From Benincasa hispida (Eukaryota > Streptophyta > Magnoliopsida > Cucurbitales > Cucurbitaceae): a DNA stretch of 64,000 nucleotides. Below the pieces are notes generated by a model, which ran no database searches, had not been told where the DNA came from, and worked only from the letters and a program-made list of their open reading frames with translations. The DNA lies in assembly GCF_009727055.1 (NCBI RefSeq), contig NC_052359.1, forward strand, positions 58,101,904 to 58,165,903, read 5' to 3'. Positions 44,621 through 56,833 of this stretch are shown here, piece by piece (positions within the stretch are counted from its first letter, which is position 1; the number at the start of each line of letters is the position of its first letter). The position numbers and the translations under genes are program-made.

Positions 44621-45499
44621 GATCCAGAGAGTTTTTTTTTTTTTAGAGTTAATTTGTCACATTTTACTGCTTGATTACTGTTGAGAGTACTATTTACAGT
44701 TGGTTGTTTTTTTGCCAAGCTGACATCAATGTTGTGCTAGGTATCCTTGTTAAAGGGGCCCACCAATATGTGTAAATTTTGTTGTTATGTGTTATTTAGT
44801 GAGCATATGTTTTGTTGTTTCCTTATTTCAGTTGGTTATACTCAAATATCTGGAAAATCTAAGTTCAATCCCTAGTTGAATGGATCGAATTCCAGATTTG
44901 AGAAAGAAGCTGAGTATTTCTGGGTGTATGGAATTTGGACTTGCTCATAGGACCGATAAACCTCTTTCTATAGGAAGAGCAATACGGCTAATATCGTGAA
45001 GTGGGAACGGTCCAAATTCGCGATGTCTGATGTCTTAGCGATTCCATTTTTGGAGTTTCTTTTCGGGTGCATTGTTCTATCACGGAAAGTGAAAAATGCC
45101 AATAAGTTTCCTTGATCTATTGAGAATATATTTTGCTAAAATGAAAGTGGAATGCAAGTGTTCTCTTTGATTCTTAACCTCTCTAATGAGGTATAAGGGC
45201 AATGGAAACATAGGGTACATTTGAAATGTCCGATCTCGCAGGTAAATTTAAAGGCAGTGATCATTGAGATAATAATGAAAAATTTACTTGTACTCGGTAT
45301 TATCTCTCTTCTTAACATCACTCAGTTTTAAGATAAGCTATAATATCGAGCATAATGAAGTATTAATGGTCTATCTCACGAATGTGTGCAAAAGAAGATA
45401 GGATTGAGAGAGAGAGACAGGAAATGCTATTTGCGCAATAGGCTTTCTGGGTAAGACTAGAATAGGAGAATTGTGGATGTGAAGAAAGGGAATGTCTAG

Positions 45500-46000
45500 C
45501 AAAGAATAAAGCAAGAACAAGCACTGAACAGTCCTTGTTTTTTTCCCAAAAAGAAAGGTCGTTTCAAGAAGATTGTCCAAGTACGCCAATGCTGGCGTGT
45601 TAAAGAGGGGTAACTTCTTACTTTGGTATTGTTCTGAAGTTAATTTAGGCTATGTGCCTTACGTACTTATAGGTAGCATTTGGTGTATCACATAAGTATA
45701 TTCTGCGGGTTGCTGTGGAAGCGGCGCAAGTGATGTTTGTAAGATTATCTTGTGGGCGATGGGCATAAGCAGTTCCAGTTGAAGCTATTGGAAATTTTAG
45801 ATTACTTTTAAACTGGTTGTTATTATGGTTCTATATGAGAGTTTTTGTATACCCCGTCATTTAGATAGTAATTTAGTTTCTATTTCAGTTTGGAACAAAT
45901 TAGGTATATTTATCCTTATTCTTAATTGAATAATACAAGTTAGACTTTCTCCTTTTGTGTTTTCAAGGGATATTCTCCCTTATAAGCTTATTGGTACCGG
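45500..46000 (+). pseudogene. copia-2 gag end and protease remnant
   Basis: Scattered frames translate to KKIVQVRQC-like residues and a KKDCPKYAN stretch (zinc-knuckle end of gag), then VNLGYVP and, near 45775-45900, VEAIGNFRLLL and HLDSNLVSISVWNKLG, typical of the spacer after a copia protease. The protease active-site triplet is not seen. Heavily decayed. Confidence 0.5.
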
Positions 46001-46104
46001 TTCTTTAATTGATAATCTATATATGCTTGATTCTTTTGCTTCATTTAACAAGATCCTATTATCTAATTCATGTGGTACAAAGCCTAAATTAAATGAGAAT
46101 TCTG

Positions 46105-47010
46105 CTATGTTATGACACAAACGTTTAGATCACATCTCTAAACAGAGAATTCAGAGACTTGTGTCAGATGGAATTCATGATTCCCTTTATTTAAGTAACT
46201 TCAACGTTTGTGTGAATGTATTAAGGGAAAATAGACAAACATAAGAAAATTAGGTGCCAACAGATGCTCAGACGTCTTAGAACTAATACATACAGACATT
46301 TGTGGTCCATTCCCTACGACCTCTTGGAATGGACAACAATATTTTATTACGTTCATAGACGACTATTCAAGATATGGGTACCTATATTTAATTCATGAGA
46401 AGTCTCAATTCTTGGACGTTTTCAAGTCTTTCAAAGATAAAGTTGAACTTCAACTTGGAAAGAAAATTAAGGCTATCAAATCTGATCGTGGTGGTGAATA
46501 TTATGGTAGATATGATGGATCAGATGAACAACGTCCAGGGACCTTTGCCAAATACCTAGAGGAATGTGGAATCGTCCCGCAATACACTATGCTAAGCAAA
46601 CCCAGCATGAATGGTGTAGTGGAAAGGCGAAATAGAACATTTAAGGATATGGTAAGAAGTATGATTAGTCATTCTTCTCTACCATAATCCCTTTGCGGTG
46701 AGGTACTAAAGACTGCAACATATATCCTTAATAGGGTACATAGTAAAGCAATAGCCAAAACCCCTTATGAGTTGTGGACAGGAAAGAAGCCTAGTATTAG
46801 GCATATTCACATATGGGGTTGTCCAGCTGAGACTAGGCCTTATAGGTCTAATGAAAGAAAATTGGACTCAAGAACTATTATATGCTACTTTGAGCACTCT
46901 CGGGGTTTCAAGTTTTATGATCCCACTTCTAGATCATTGTTTGAGACAGGAAATGCTAGATTCCTTGAGGATATTGAGTTTGGGGGGAAGATAACATAAA
47001 GAAAATTGTC
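46105..47010 (+). pseudogene. copia-2 integrase
   Basis: HKRLDHISKQRIQRLVSDGI is the pre-integrase zinc region; then LIHTDICGPFPT (first catalytic Asp), FITFIDDYSRYGYLYL, IKSDRGGEY (second Asp), and SKPSMNGVVERRNRTFKDMVRSM (Glu). The catalytic triad is therefore recognisable. One frameshift lies near 46215-46250, a stop follows HSSLP at 46685, and two overlapping frames cover 46767-46999 (YELWTGKKPSIRHIHIWGC). Confidence 0.88.
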
Positions 47011-47022
47011 TTTGAAGAGGAA

Positions 47023-48806
47023 TTGTTTTCTTTTCCTCATGTGATTATAAATGATGTTCAGGCTCTAATTCTTGACTTCATTATTGAACCAATTATAGAA
47101 CAAGACAACATTGAAGTCCCCGTTGTTGAACTTGAAGTTCAAACTCAACAACCTCAAGAAGTGCCAATAGATCTACTAGATGAAGAGAAGTGCAATTTCA
47201 AATAATTATATTGTGTTCTTTCAAGACATCAGGATGATGTAGCCGTAATAGAAGATGATCCAATCAACTTCCAACAAGCTTTACAAAGTTCTAACTTCTA
47301 AAAAAGTGGATAAGTGCTATGAGAGGGAAATAAAATCCATGAAGACATGACGTTTGGGACTTGTCGATGCCATTCAGGAATGAAAACCATAGGTTGTAAA
47401 TGGATATTTAAAACCAAAGGGATTCATATGGCATATCGAAAGTATAAGGCTCGTCTTGTTGGAAAGGGTTTTACTCAAAGGAAGGCATTGATTACAAAGA
47501 GACTTTCTCTCGGTTCATTCGGAAGCATCTTTTAGGTAATATGGCACTGGTAACTCTTTTGATTTAGAGCTACACCAGATGGATGTAAAAACTTGTGTTT
47601 CTCAATGGGAACATTGATGAGCGATTTATATGGTGCATAAAAAAACTTTGTGTTTGATAATCAAAGTCTATGGTGTGCAAATTAAAGAATCCATCTAAGT
47701 CTCAAGCAAGCCTCTCGTCAATGGTATCACCATCTTCATGGATGTGATACCTCATTTGTTTGAGAGTGAACATTGTGGAAGATTGTGTATATCACAAGTT
47801 TTAATGGGAGTAAATCAATCTTTTCTGGTGTTTATGTTGATGTCATACTCATAGCTAGTTGATCTAGGTTATTGCATGACACTAAGAGATTTCTCAAAAG
47901 AAATTTTAGATGAAGGATCTTGGTGATGCTTCTTTATATTTAGGAATTAAAATACTGCAAGATCGTTCTCAGGTATTTTGATATTGTACAAAAGACTACA
48001 TTGAAAAGATCTTGAGTAGATTTGGCATGAAAGACTGTGCGCCGGGCGTACCCGATTGCTAAGGTGATAAATTTATTTAGGTCAATGCCTCAAGCCACCA
48101 CTCGAGACTAAGGAGATGTAGAAGGTTCCCTATGCTCGCATTGGAAGTTCTATGTACTCAGTATGTACGCGTCCAGATATTGCGTTCATAGTTAAAATGT
48201 TAGGCAGATATTTTGAGTAACCGGGGATGGATTCATTGGAAAGCAGCCAAACGGGTTATGAGGTATTTACATGAACAAAAGATTATATGCTCACTTATCG
48301 GAGATCAGAAGTTTTGGAGATCATTGGGTATTCTGATTCTGATTATGTTGGATGTCAAGACACTTTGCTATCCACTTCAGGCCATATCTTCATGTTGGCT
48401 AGAGGAGTTGTATCCTGGAAAAGTGTTAAACAAACATTTATGGCTTCTTCTACCATGGCTGCGGAGTTTATAGTGTTATGAGACATCCAATCATGGAATA
48501 TGGTTACGAAATTTTGTCACTAGGCTGCAGATAGTGGTTGGCATAAAAAGACCACTAAAATTATTTTGTGACAATAAGACGACTGTGATGTATTCCAACA
48601 ACAACAGAAGCAATACGAAGTCAAAGCATGTAGACGTGAAGTTTCTGGTTGTTAAAGAAAGAGTTCAGAATGGTCAAATTTCGATAGAACACATAGGAAC
48701 AAACTCTATGGTGGTAGATCTATTGACTAAAGGTTTACCACCTAAAGTTTTTCATGAGCATGTTGCTCACATGGGTGTTAGTCACTTTTCTGATTCCATG
48801 GTTTAG
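47023..48806 (+). pseudogene. copia-2 RT and RNase H
   Basis: RT pieces: TIGCKWIFKTKG and YKARLVGKGFTQR (47390-47480), decayed palm, VYVDVILIAS near 47836 with the second catalytic Asp replaced by Val, and LGDASLYLGIKILQDRS. Connection and RNase H: MRYLHEQKI, SDYVGCQDTLLSTSGHIF, SWKSVKQTFMASSTMAAEF, LKLFCDNKTTVMYSNN, KHVDVKFLVVKERV. The last part is open for 90 codons (48534-48806). Many shifts separate the pieces; no active product is possible. Confidence 0.88.
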
Positions 48807-49230
48807 TGGGAGTTTGTTGAGGATGTTCTTTGACCTTATTTTGTTTATTTTCTATGTAGAATAAAGTTGATAGTTTATGTTTTATTATCTGAACTTGTTT
48901 ATCATGCATGCAGTTTAGCATATATATATATTTTTTTTTGAATGATCTCATTAAAGAATTTGGACCAGTTAGAAACAGGCATGATCCAGTTCACTTTGCA
49001 TGTAGTTTCCATGCTATCCATCCATACTTGATCTATGTCATTGAATGTATTGGAATTGATGATCAAGGAAGATTTAGTTACAAGGGTAGTGATGAAAGTC
49101 GCCTTGATTCCATGCTAATACAAGAGATGGACCATATTGAACTAAATGGGAGTTCTATTATTGAAATAACCTGTTTATGCGCTCTTAAGATTTATGTGAT
49201 TTAATTATATTAGGTACATAGATATAGCCC
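48807..49230 (+). other. copia-2 3' spacer
   Basis: Between RNase H and the purine tract. It contains a 98-codon frame (48908-49204) starting within a T-run, without a known motif. It may be a remnant of captured or spacer DNA; I do not call a gene. Confidence 0.45.
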
Positions 49231-49241
49231 AAGTGGGAGAT
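49231..49241 (+). other. copia-2 polypurine tract
   Basis: AAGTGGGAGAT directly before the TG of the 3' LTR, the usual copia plus-strand primer. Confidence 0.85.
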
Positions 49242-49853
49242 TGTTAGACATATTTAAATAATAATATGTTTAATTAAAGTATGGGGTATGTATGTGAATT
49301 AATAATTTATCACATTGATTGTTTTTGTGATATTCACATGTTTATGTTACTTTAATTGTGTTATGTGTATGCAATTATTAAGTGAATTTTGTAAAAGACT
49401 ATTTGGTGTTCTTCCTCCTTTATTTTTTTGCACAATAATATTATTATATTATTGTATCTTATATTTTAGATTGAATTGGTCAAAAATAATATGTTATCAA
49501 AATAGCCTCTATTATCTAGATCCTTTTAATTATGAAATATAAGATGTGCATATTCATGAATTTATGCGGATAATTATCGGTCCAAAGGAGGATAATTATT
49601 TGGCCAAATTGTGGGTATACATGTGGTAATGAGTATGTGGCAATTATAAGGATTGCTCATGTGAAAAGTAATCGGTCATAGCATAAGTTACAATCTTCGA
49701 CATGATTATAATCCACAACATGATTAATCATATTATAATTCATGAGTATGTGACAATTTTGAAATGAAATCTGGTATGTTATTCTTAATAATTTGACATG
49801 AATAATCCTAGAGTTTATCTATTCAATATAGATATAAAGAATTTATGCTAACA
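49242..49853 (+). repeat. copia-2 3' LTR
   Basis: It begins TGTTAGACATATTT and ends TTTATGCTAACA, 612 bp. Ends match the 5' LTR; the middle 470 bases do not, and instead match the internal segment at 44240-44620. Confidence 0.82.
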
Positions 49854-49858
49854 GAAAC

Positions 49859-52800
49859 AAGTAAAAAATTAGAAATATAATTCAAGGCACGCAGGTGAAG
49901 AACACTATTGGAGCTTGCCAAAACTAGCATAATTGTTCGTTGGAGAAGAAGAATGGTCGTGGATGGAGTGTGAGTCTAATTGGAGGTGGACGCAATGTCC
50001 CATTCAAATTATAGTTTTCTAGATTAAATTAAAATTTACTAATCACTATTAATATTTTACTTTCTTTCCCAGCGGAATTTTCTAAAAGCATAAAGAGGTC
50101 TTTGGATGGACTTTATGGATATTCCTTTTGTAACTTTATAATTATTTCTAAAATAAATTATATCTTGTTAATGACACTTAATATAAGTCATAGATTGATG
50201 ACACCAAAAAAAAATAATTATAAAAGTTCAAAAGATCTAAAATTTTCCATTTTCCGCAAAAGTGATTTTTTTAATTTTCAAATTAATGATTCTAAGGATC
50301 TATATCACTTTTTAATGACTATTCTAGTCACAAATTAGTGACTTAAAAAATGTCAAAATTATCAAAAAAAAAAAAAAAATCAAAATTTGTCGTCTTTTCC
50401 TGCTAAAATCACATGCAATGACGGTTATTTTCAGTCTTAGATTTAAAATTTAAGAAATTTAATTTAGCTCAATTAAGGGTTGATCTTAATTTACCAAATT
50501 ATAGTCAAATTTTAGTAATGTGGGGCATTCCTGGTATGTTTTTCCTTAATATTCTCATTCATGGTTGAAAAAGGCAACCACAACCAATTTTCTTTTTAAT
50601 TGTTTTTTAATTACAATTTATAAAAGTCATAAATTGATGATACTAAATAACAGTCATAGAAGTCCAGAAACTCTTAAAAAAATTATTTTCCCTCAAAAAT
50701 AATTTTTTTTTTTTTTTACTTTTTAAAATCTAATGACTCTAAAGAACGGTCACTAATCATATTAATTATTGTCACAAGAAAACTATCATAGTAATCAAAA
50801 AGTCCGAAATTTATCCGCTTTTTCCTGCCAAAATTGTGCCTTTGTCATTTTCCTACACTGACTCTTTTTTTTAGTCATAAATTTGTGACACAAAAAAACT
50901 ATCATAAAATTCGAAAAAACCGAAAAACTCCGTTTTTTCCTAAAAAAAATGCGTGAAATGAGCTTTTATGACTGTTTTTTCTCTCCCCTCCTAAATTTGC
51001 TATTGTTCATGTGTGAACTGTCTCCCAAAATTTTTTATAACATTCTCATTGATCCAAGCAAACGCATGTTTCTGGTAATAGTATAGTTTTAAAACGGCCT
51101 TAGCTGAGTATCCTCCTCAGAAAATTGATTTCATATACTTTTAGTTATTCGAAGATCGTTCTAATTTTAGTTAGGGAACCGAACTATGATGGAAAACTAA
51201 TCTAGTTTAATCTTAGAAAGCAAATAAATGATAACAACAGGGCAAAACTAGACAAAAACCCATCTTAAGATAATGACTTCCATTAATGGATTAACTAAAT
51301 TAATTGTTTAAGCCTTATATTGATCTATTGCTAACTATAGACCTAGAAGTCTTATATCCAGGTATCCTCTTTCAAACTCAATCCTTTATAACACCTAATC
51401 ATCAATTCACTGTCATGCAATTAATTAACTAGATGCAACATTGAAATCCTTCATTATTGATCTATATTAATCTTCTATCATTCTATGCATAATTAATTAA
51501 CCGTTGAGCATATTATATCTAAACTAATGCCCCCCTCAAGCATGACATAGTAAGAATCATTCAAGTAGTGTCGATTATTCAAAAGCATTAAGATTAAGCA
51601 TGTCAAAATGATTTATGCATTATTCAAATCTAAGAAATAATGAAAATGGTTTTGTGACGATCCAAAAACTACATTAAAACCTTAGGGACTACGATCTCAA
51701 TCACTCGTGGTTATGTACAAATAAAGGCCGTTAGTAACATATTTAACAGTGTAAAAAAGACTAAGAGGGAAAGAATGAAGTCGGGCTCTTGACTCGCATC
51801 TTCAAGCCTAGGATTACCCTCTCTAACGGGTTGTCCACACTTTTAGCCTTTTGCCCTAATTCACAAATCTTGACCCATTTTTTTGTCCTAGCTAGATCGA
51901 ACTTTGACCTACCCTAGGGGTATTTTCGTTATTTCACCTGGTTCAAATGCATGGTTCCTACAAATTAAACATAAAAGAATATCAACTAACATAAATTAAT
52001 AATAAAACTAACGAAATTCTAAGCCTAATAAAGTATTTATTGAGTGCTTTTCACATTAGTGCACAACTAAACAAAATCATTTTTTATTCCTAACAATCTT
52101 ATACCTAAGCATATTATAACAATATATTAAAAATATGTGGATCCTTTTTTTTTACACTTGATTCTCTCACAATACATCCTCAAACTCTCCATATTTATGA
52201 TTTAATTTGGAGTGGCGACCAAAGTCCATTTGTTAGGCTCAAATTCACTTATATTTTAAAATGTGGAAGTTTGACAATGGTAGATAAAAGGATTTTTCAA
52301 ATGATTTTTTGTTAGTGATTATGAGAGATATTGTTTATATATAAAAAAAAAACCAAATTTAAAAATAAAAGTTCAGTTAATTGAAATCAAACTATTAAAA
52401 ATGTAACATTTTGAAACTACAAACTAAATAGGAAATGAAGCTAAAATCTAGGATCAAAATGTATTTTCCCATCAAAGAAACAACCTAATCTGAATACTAC
52501 AAAAAAAAAAAAAAAAAAAAAAAAAGTTTTAAAATGAAAAGGGGAAAGAGGTAAAATAAAAAGATTAAAAAAAGTGTCAATGGAGCAACAAAAGAAATTA
52601 TTAAAAAAGGGAAAAAAAGGTGGTAATGGAAGTTCCATATTTTCCCATGGAAGACAGAAGATTGATCCAACCTGTTTCTTCCAAAAAAAAAAAAAAAAAA
52701 ATAGTTAAGTGAATTATTTATTCAATTAATCCAATCACAGATGTTTTCTACAAAAATCAAAGTTTAATCGTAGAAAGAGTCGAAGAATTTTTTTCTAGGA

Positions 52801-53091
52801 TAAGTCAGAGAAATTTAATTGAAACATATATGAAATACATTATGATTAAGTGAGATTCATTGGATGAATTTTGATTGAAGTCTACATAAACATAACCAAA
52901 AAGAAGCAGGACAACAAAAATTCACAATTGTATTTTGGAAAAAAAAAATACTTGAAAAGAAAACTCCCAACTTAGGTCCAAGTTTGAATAGTTTCCCGAT
53001 GTGACACAAAAATCAGGAATGAAAGAAGCAAAATGAAAATTCCCAATCAAGTTTCCAACATCACACATCATCGTCTTCCATCCTCAAGGCT
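49859..53091. other. noncoding DNA downstream of UGT pseudogene
   Basis: No gene is supported. It holds the repeat array at 50170-50965, mixed sequence at 51050-52100 without a recognisable motif, an A-run of 25 at 52501-52525 and further A-rich tracts up to the end of the UGT copy. Confidence 0.55.
50170..50965. repeat. degenerate repeat array (GTCATAAATTGATGAC type)
   Basis: Three or more diverged units share an order: AAGTCATAAATTGATGACAC, CAGTCATAAAAGT, a TTTTCC(GC)AAAA stretch, and TTTTTCCTGCCAAAA. Units start near 50180, 50620 and 50870. Such arrays occur as subterminal repeats of DNA transposons, but I find no terminal repeats or duplication here. Confidence 0.5.
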
Positions 53092-54584
53092 TCATCCATG
53101 GGCAAAAGCATGTGCAGTAATGTCCTCAATTAACCGACTTAGATTCTGATGAGACGAACCTCCTTCTTCCACCGCTCTCTTCGCCTTCTCACCAATTTCT
53201 TTGCATCTCTTTCTCATCTCTTCTCTATCTTTTCCATCCATTACCATTTCTATGGCTTCCCTCACTTTCTCCCTCTTCACCACTACCCTTTCCTCCTCTT
53301 CTTCCTTTTCCCACTTCGTATCCGTTTCCTCTCCTATACTCACACCCACCTTCAGTATCTCCACAATCAACTTATAATTGAACACTTGATCCGCAAACAG
53401 CGGCCATGTGATCATCGGCACACCTGCAGATATTCCTTCAATGCTCGAATTCCATCCGCAATGCGTCAAGAAGCACCCAATTGCAGAGTGCGACAGTATC
53501 AGAACTTGTGGAGCCCATCCACGAACCACTATCCCGCGCCCTTTTGTTTTCTCCTCGAAATCATACTCCTCTAACCATTTCACTAGATCTTCCGTTAGAT
53601 TTGCTTTTCTTATCACCCAAATGAATGGTTTGTTCGATGCTTCCAATCCCAATCCAAGCTCTATGATTTGCGATGTTCCCAGATTACAGAGACTGCCCAA
53701 CGACACGTAAACAACCGATGATGGGTTCTGCCCGTCGAGCCATTTGATGCATTCGTGTCCGTCGATTGAGGATTTATTGCCTCTTTCGGCTTTGTCGAGT
53801 TCGTTGTCGTTGGAAAGCGAAAGAGGGCCAACGCACCAGACTTTTTCCGGCGATTCTCTTCCCTTTATATACTCTGTTACATGCTCTGGCTCCATTTCTT
53901 CATATACATTTAATACCACGCCGTACGACTGCCGATCAGCCTCAAATATTGCTAAACTAAATTGGGTTATGTAATCATCGGTGGATTTATATAGCTGCGA
54001 CCTGCGTAAACTCAACTGAAAAAGGCAAGTCTGGTAAAGCCACGAATTCCGAGTCAGGGATGGATTTCACAAAATCAAAGTTAGCAAGTAAACTCCGAAT
54101 ACAGAGAAGGAAGAAGCAGCTCAAACTGTAGAAAACGAGCCTGGGGACGTGAAATTTTTTAGAAAGTTGGAAGGTCCAAGGGAGGCACATATCGGAGATG
54201 ATGCAATTAGGACGAGGGGTGAGTTGTTCGAACAGTTTTTCCGATGGGTCGTAAAGGAGACTCGCTGCTCTGTAGAATTTGGATAAGGAAGCAATTGAAG
54301 GTAGCAAGTCGACATTCTCACAGCCGTCTGGGAGGCCGGTTTCTTGGCTGCTTTGGAAAGGGAGTTGAACTACATGGATTCGAAGGCCGGAATCAATGGC
54401 GCGAGTGAGAACAGAGTGGAAGCGAGCAGAGTTGAGAGGAGTGGGGGGTGGGGGATGACACATGGTTGATTTAGGCTCCACGGCGAGCGAGAAGCTTGGC
54501 GAGGTCGATCATGGGGATCATATGGCCTTGTGCCATGAAAGGGAAGAGAAGAAAGTGAGGTGTTCTTTGGCTGTGAGAAGCCAT
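53092..54584 (-). pseudogene. UDP-glycosyltransferase pseudogene, UGT73C-like
   Basis: Full-length partner of the gene at 1-1175. From ATG at 54584 the frame hits TAA at codon 38 (about 54471-54473), where a complex indel, net +13 bases compared with the other copy, lies at about 54440-54475. The next frame runs to a one-base insertion (extra T on the plus strand at 54007); the last 307 codons then read cleanly to the stop at 53092. The PSPG box is intact ([18 protein letters not shown], ending FADQ), as is the C-terminal helix ([14 protein letters not shown]). Without the two changes it would be about 492 residues, the family norm. Both breaks are in the acceptor-binding half. It is a recent pseudogene by its high similarity; an assembly error at either indel cannot be ruled out. 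Confidence 0.9.
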
Positions 54585-54640
54585 GATAGAGGTCTTGTTC
54601 GAGGAAAAAGGCTGCTCCACTTCCACGTCTTTGGAAAGAA

Positions 54641-54646
54641 CTTATA
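54641..54646 (-). promoter_or_regulatory. TATA-like box of UGT pseudogene
   Basis: The minus strand reads CCCTTATAAG about 57 bp upstream of the old start codon, matching the place of the box of the left copy. The adjoining CCACGTCTTT is shared too. Confidence 0.5.
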
Positions 54647-54784
54647 AGGGCTCTTGGGAAAAGGCTAAGCAACATCTCTGGTTCTTGGAAGTTTCATGCA
54701 ATAATTTGTTTAAAAATATTATTTTGGATCCCTATAATTCTGTATCCGTACTTTTAATTAATCAACCAGTTTATTATTGTTGAT

Positions 54785-55275
54785 ATTGTTTTGAAAAAGA
54801 ATATTACTCATTAAGACTTTTATTATAATTTAGAAGACATATTTAGATTTATTAAAAATATAAAATTTAAAAAAAAATTTGAGATAAAAATTGTATTTTA
54901 ACCAAATAGTTATTTAATCTCGAGTAATAATTTAGTATTTTTAAATTTGTCATAATTTAGAGCTGTTTGATTAGGTTGTTGTTTCCTCAATTTTTTAAAA
55001 TATTCTCATTTATTGTTTCTAAATATTAAGTCCTTGTATCTTGAAAGATATCATCAAAGTCAAATATCAAATATTTTTCTTATTATTCAGTGACTCAAAA
55101 TTTATAATTTATAAACAAATTACAACTTCCAAAGAGACTAAAGAGACTAAATTGTTTGAATTTGAGGATTAAAACATCATCAACTAAATGGTGAAACTAA
55201 GAAAGGACAAAAACTAATTTTTGTAAGCCATAGAACCAATACATGTGGGTGCATCGTATGTGAATTTCAAATTTA
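54785..55275. other. upstream DNA of UGT pseudogene
   Basis: AT-rich, with no gene. Two patches (54961-54995 and 55027-55070) match the upstream DNA of the left UGT copy. Confidence 0.5.
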
Positions 55276-55370
55276 AAAGAGGTGTGAGGTAAGGGCTTGC
55301 ATCAGCAATTTGGTGTTATTGGAATTAGGAATGCGTGGCGACCAAGGCCGAACTGATTGTCACCTCCCAT
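55276..55370 (-). promoter_or_regulatory. conserved upstream block, partner of 2280-2365
   Basis: GTAAGGGCTTGCATCAGCAA and TTTGGTGTTATTGGAA and GGAATGCGTGGCGACCAAGGCC match the left copy with few changes. It is better conserved than the DNA on either side of it. Confidence 0.55.
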
Positions 55371-55599
55371 TCTCTTAGGCTTTCTTTTTCTTTCTAAATT
55401 ACCAAAAAAAAAAAAAAAAACATACTTTCAACTTTGCTCTTTGTATATATATATAATTAAATAAAAAATATAAATTGATATTAAAAAGAGAACAATAAAA
55501 TAAAAAGAATAAATTAGAAAGTGTTATGAATTTGAGTGAGCACAACGAGAATATGCATATAAGATACAATAATATATTTAATAATATTAAATATATAAA

Positions 55600-56000
55600 A
55601 TAAAATAACTAAAAACATAAAATAACTAAAATTATAAAATTGGATAATATGAAAATTAGTGGAAGTAGAATTCTGGTCAATGTATGTGTGATTTTAAGAT
55701 CCACCAAATGCCACTATTTATAGGCTTGACAAGTAGGATGTAGACTTACATGGACACCAAGCATGAATAATTACAAGGCACATGGACAACATAAAGGGTG
55801 ACATAAGGCTTTGGGACACTAAGCAACGGGCATCAATTTATTATTATAATATTCATAATATTTCCCCTTAGATGCCTATATATATATATGAAATATGCGT
55901 CGTTAAAACCTTACTAGGAAAACCCAATAGGAAAAAACCCTAGTGAAGGTAAAAGAGTACATATTTCATATAATACATACTTCTAAAAGAATAAATGTAT
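55600..56000 (-). repeat. probable copia 3' LTR of the minus-strand remnant
   Basis: Downstream of the RNase H end and purine tract (minus strand) the sequence reads as LTR: a GCCTATAAATAGTGGC promoter-like stretch near 55715 and a run of TAATAAATTG. Its start does not match the LTR at 60845-62891, so the RNase H part belongs to another copia family. Outer boundary not found. Confidence 0.45.
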
Positions 56001-56002
56001 TT

Positions 56003-56013
56003 ACTCCCCCTTA
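56003..56013 (-). other. copia polypurine tract
   Basis: The minus strand reads ATAAGGGGGAGTAA shortly after the RNase H end, a typical plus-strand primer. Confidence 0.7.
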
Positions 56014-56039
56014 TGAAAACATCATTTAAGATCTTTGAG

Positions 56040-56833
56040 TCGCCGCATTCCAATGTTATGTACTAATTTTCAAAAGTTGCAATTAGTAATGCCTTTGTAA
56101 ATAGGTCTTCCAGGTTATCTTTCAAACAAATTTGTTGTATAGTGATGTCGCCATTTTCTTCAAGATCACGAGTATAGAAAAACTTCAGTGAAATATGCTT
56201 TGTTCTATCTCCTTTAATATATCCTCCTTTGATTTGGGCTATGCAAGTTGTGTTGTCTTCATATAATATTATTGGAAGATTTAGAAGACAAGCCACAAGT
56301 TTCATGAATGTGCTAAGTCATTAACTTTAGCTGTACACATTTTCGACTAGCTTCGTGAATTACAAGAATTATAGCATACCGTTATAGTCTGTTTCACCGA
56401 TTGCCATGATATAGAAGTTCCTTCACATGTGAACAGATAATCTGTTTGAGATCTAGCTTTGTGTGGATCATCAATATCCAGAATTTGCATAACCAACTAG
56501 ATCAAAATCTGATTTATTTGAATAAAACAAACTCATATCGATTGTTTCTCGGAGATAACGAAGTATATGCTGAATTCTGTTCCAATGTCTTTTTGTAGGA
56601 GAAGAACTATATCTAGCTAATAAATTTACTGAAAATGCAATATCTATTCTTGTATTATTAGCAAGATATATAAGTGCACCAATTACACTAAAATATGGTA
56701 CTTCAGGACCAAGAAGTTCTTCATTATCTTCTCGAGGTTGAAATATATCTTTCTTTATATCCAATGAACGAACTTCCATTAAAATATTTAATGGATGTGC
56801 TTTGTCCATATAAAATATTTCTTCTAACTCGCT
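56040..56833 (-). pseudogene. copia RT end and RNase H (lineage 2)
   Basis: The minus-strand frame from about 56833 reads the RT C-terminus and connection (ELLGPEVPYFSVIGALIYLA, TRIDIAFSVNLLARYSSSP, HILRYLRE, DLVGYANSGY), a stop, then degraded RNase H and a second frame (56305-56063) with LPIILYEDNTTCIAQIKGG and DLFTKALL. The end, in the next bases, is of the NIGMRRLKDLK type. This is a different copia lineage from the gag at 57.5-58.3 kb. The palm, YVDD and integrase are missing. Confidence 0.82.

Larger units (their letters stand above)
42895..49853 (+). mobile_element. copia retrotransposon, second family, dead
   Basis: Bounded by LTRs at 42895-43303 and 49242-49853, with GAAAA before (42890-42894) and GAAAC after (49854-49858), a target duplication with one change. 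A primer site follows the 5' LTR and a purine tract precedes the 3' LTR. Pol order integrase-RT-RNase H makes it copia. Coding parts are shredded by shifts and stops, and the RT catalytic YVDD reads YVDV. About 1.9 kb between the last RNase H frame and the first LTR third includes spacer with no gene. Confidence 0.88.

Noticed and set aside
52441..52638. 65-codon F/P-rich minus-strand frame
   Set aside because: It reads through a 25-base A-run and neighbouring A-rich tracts; chance frame.
53149..53710. Plus-strand frames opposite the UGT pseudogene
   Set aside because: Shadows of the minus-strand UGT coding sequence; their counterparts opposite the left copy have the same origin.
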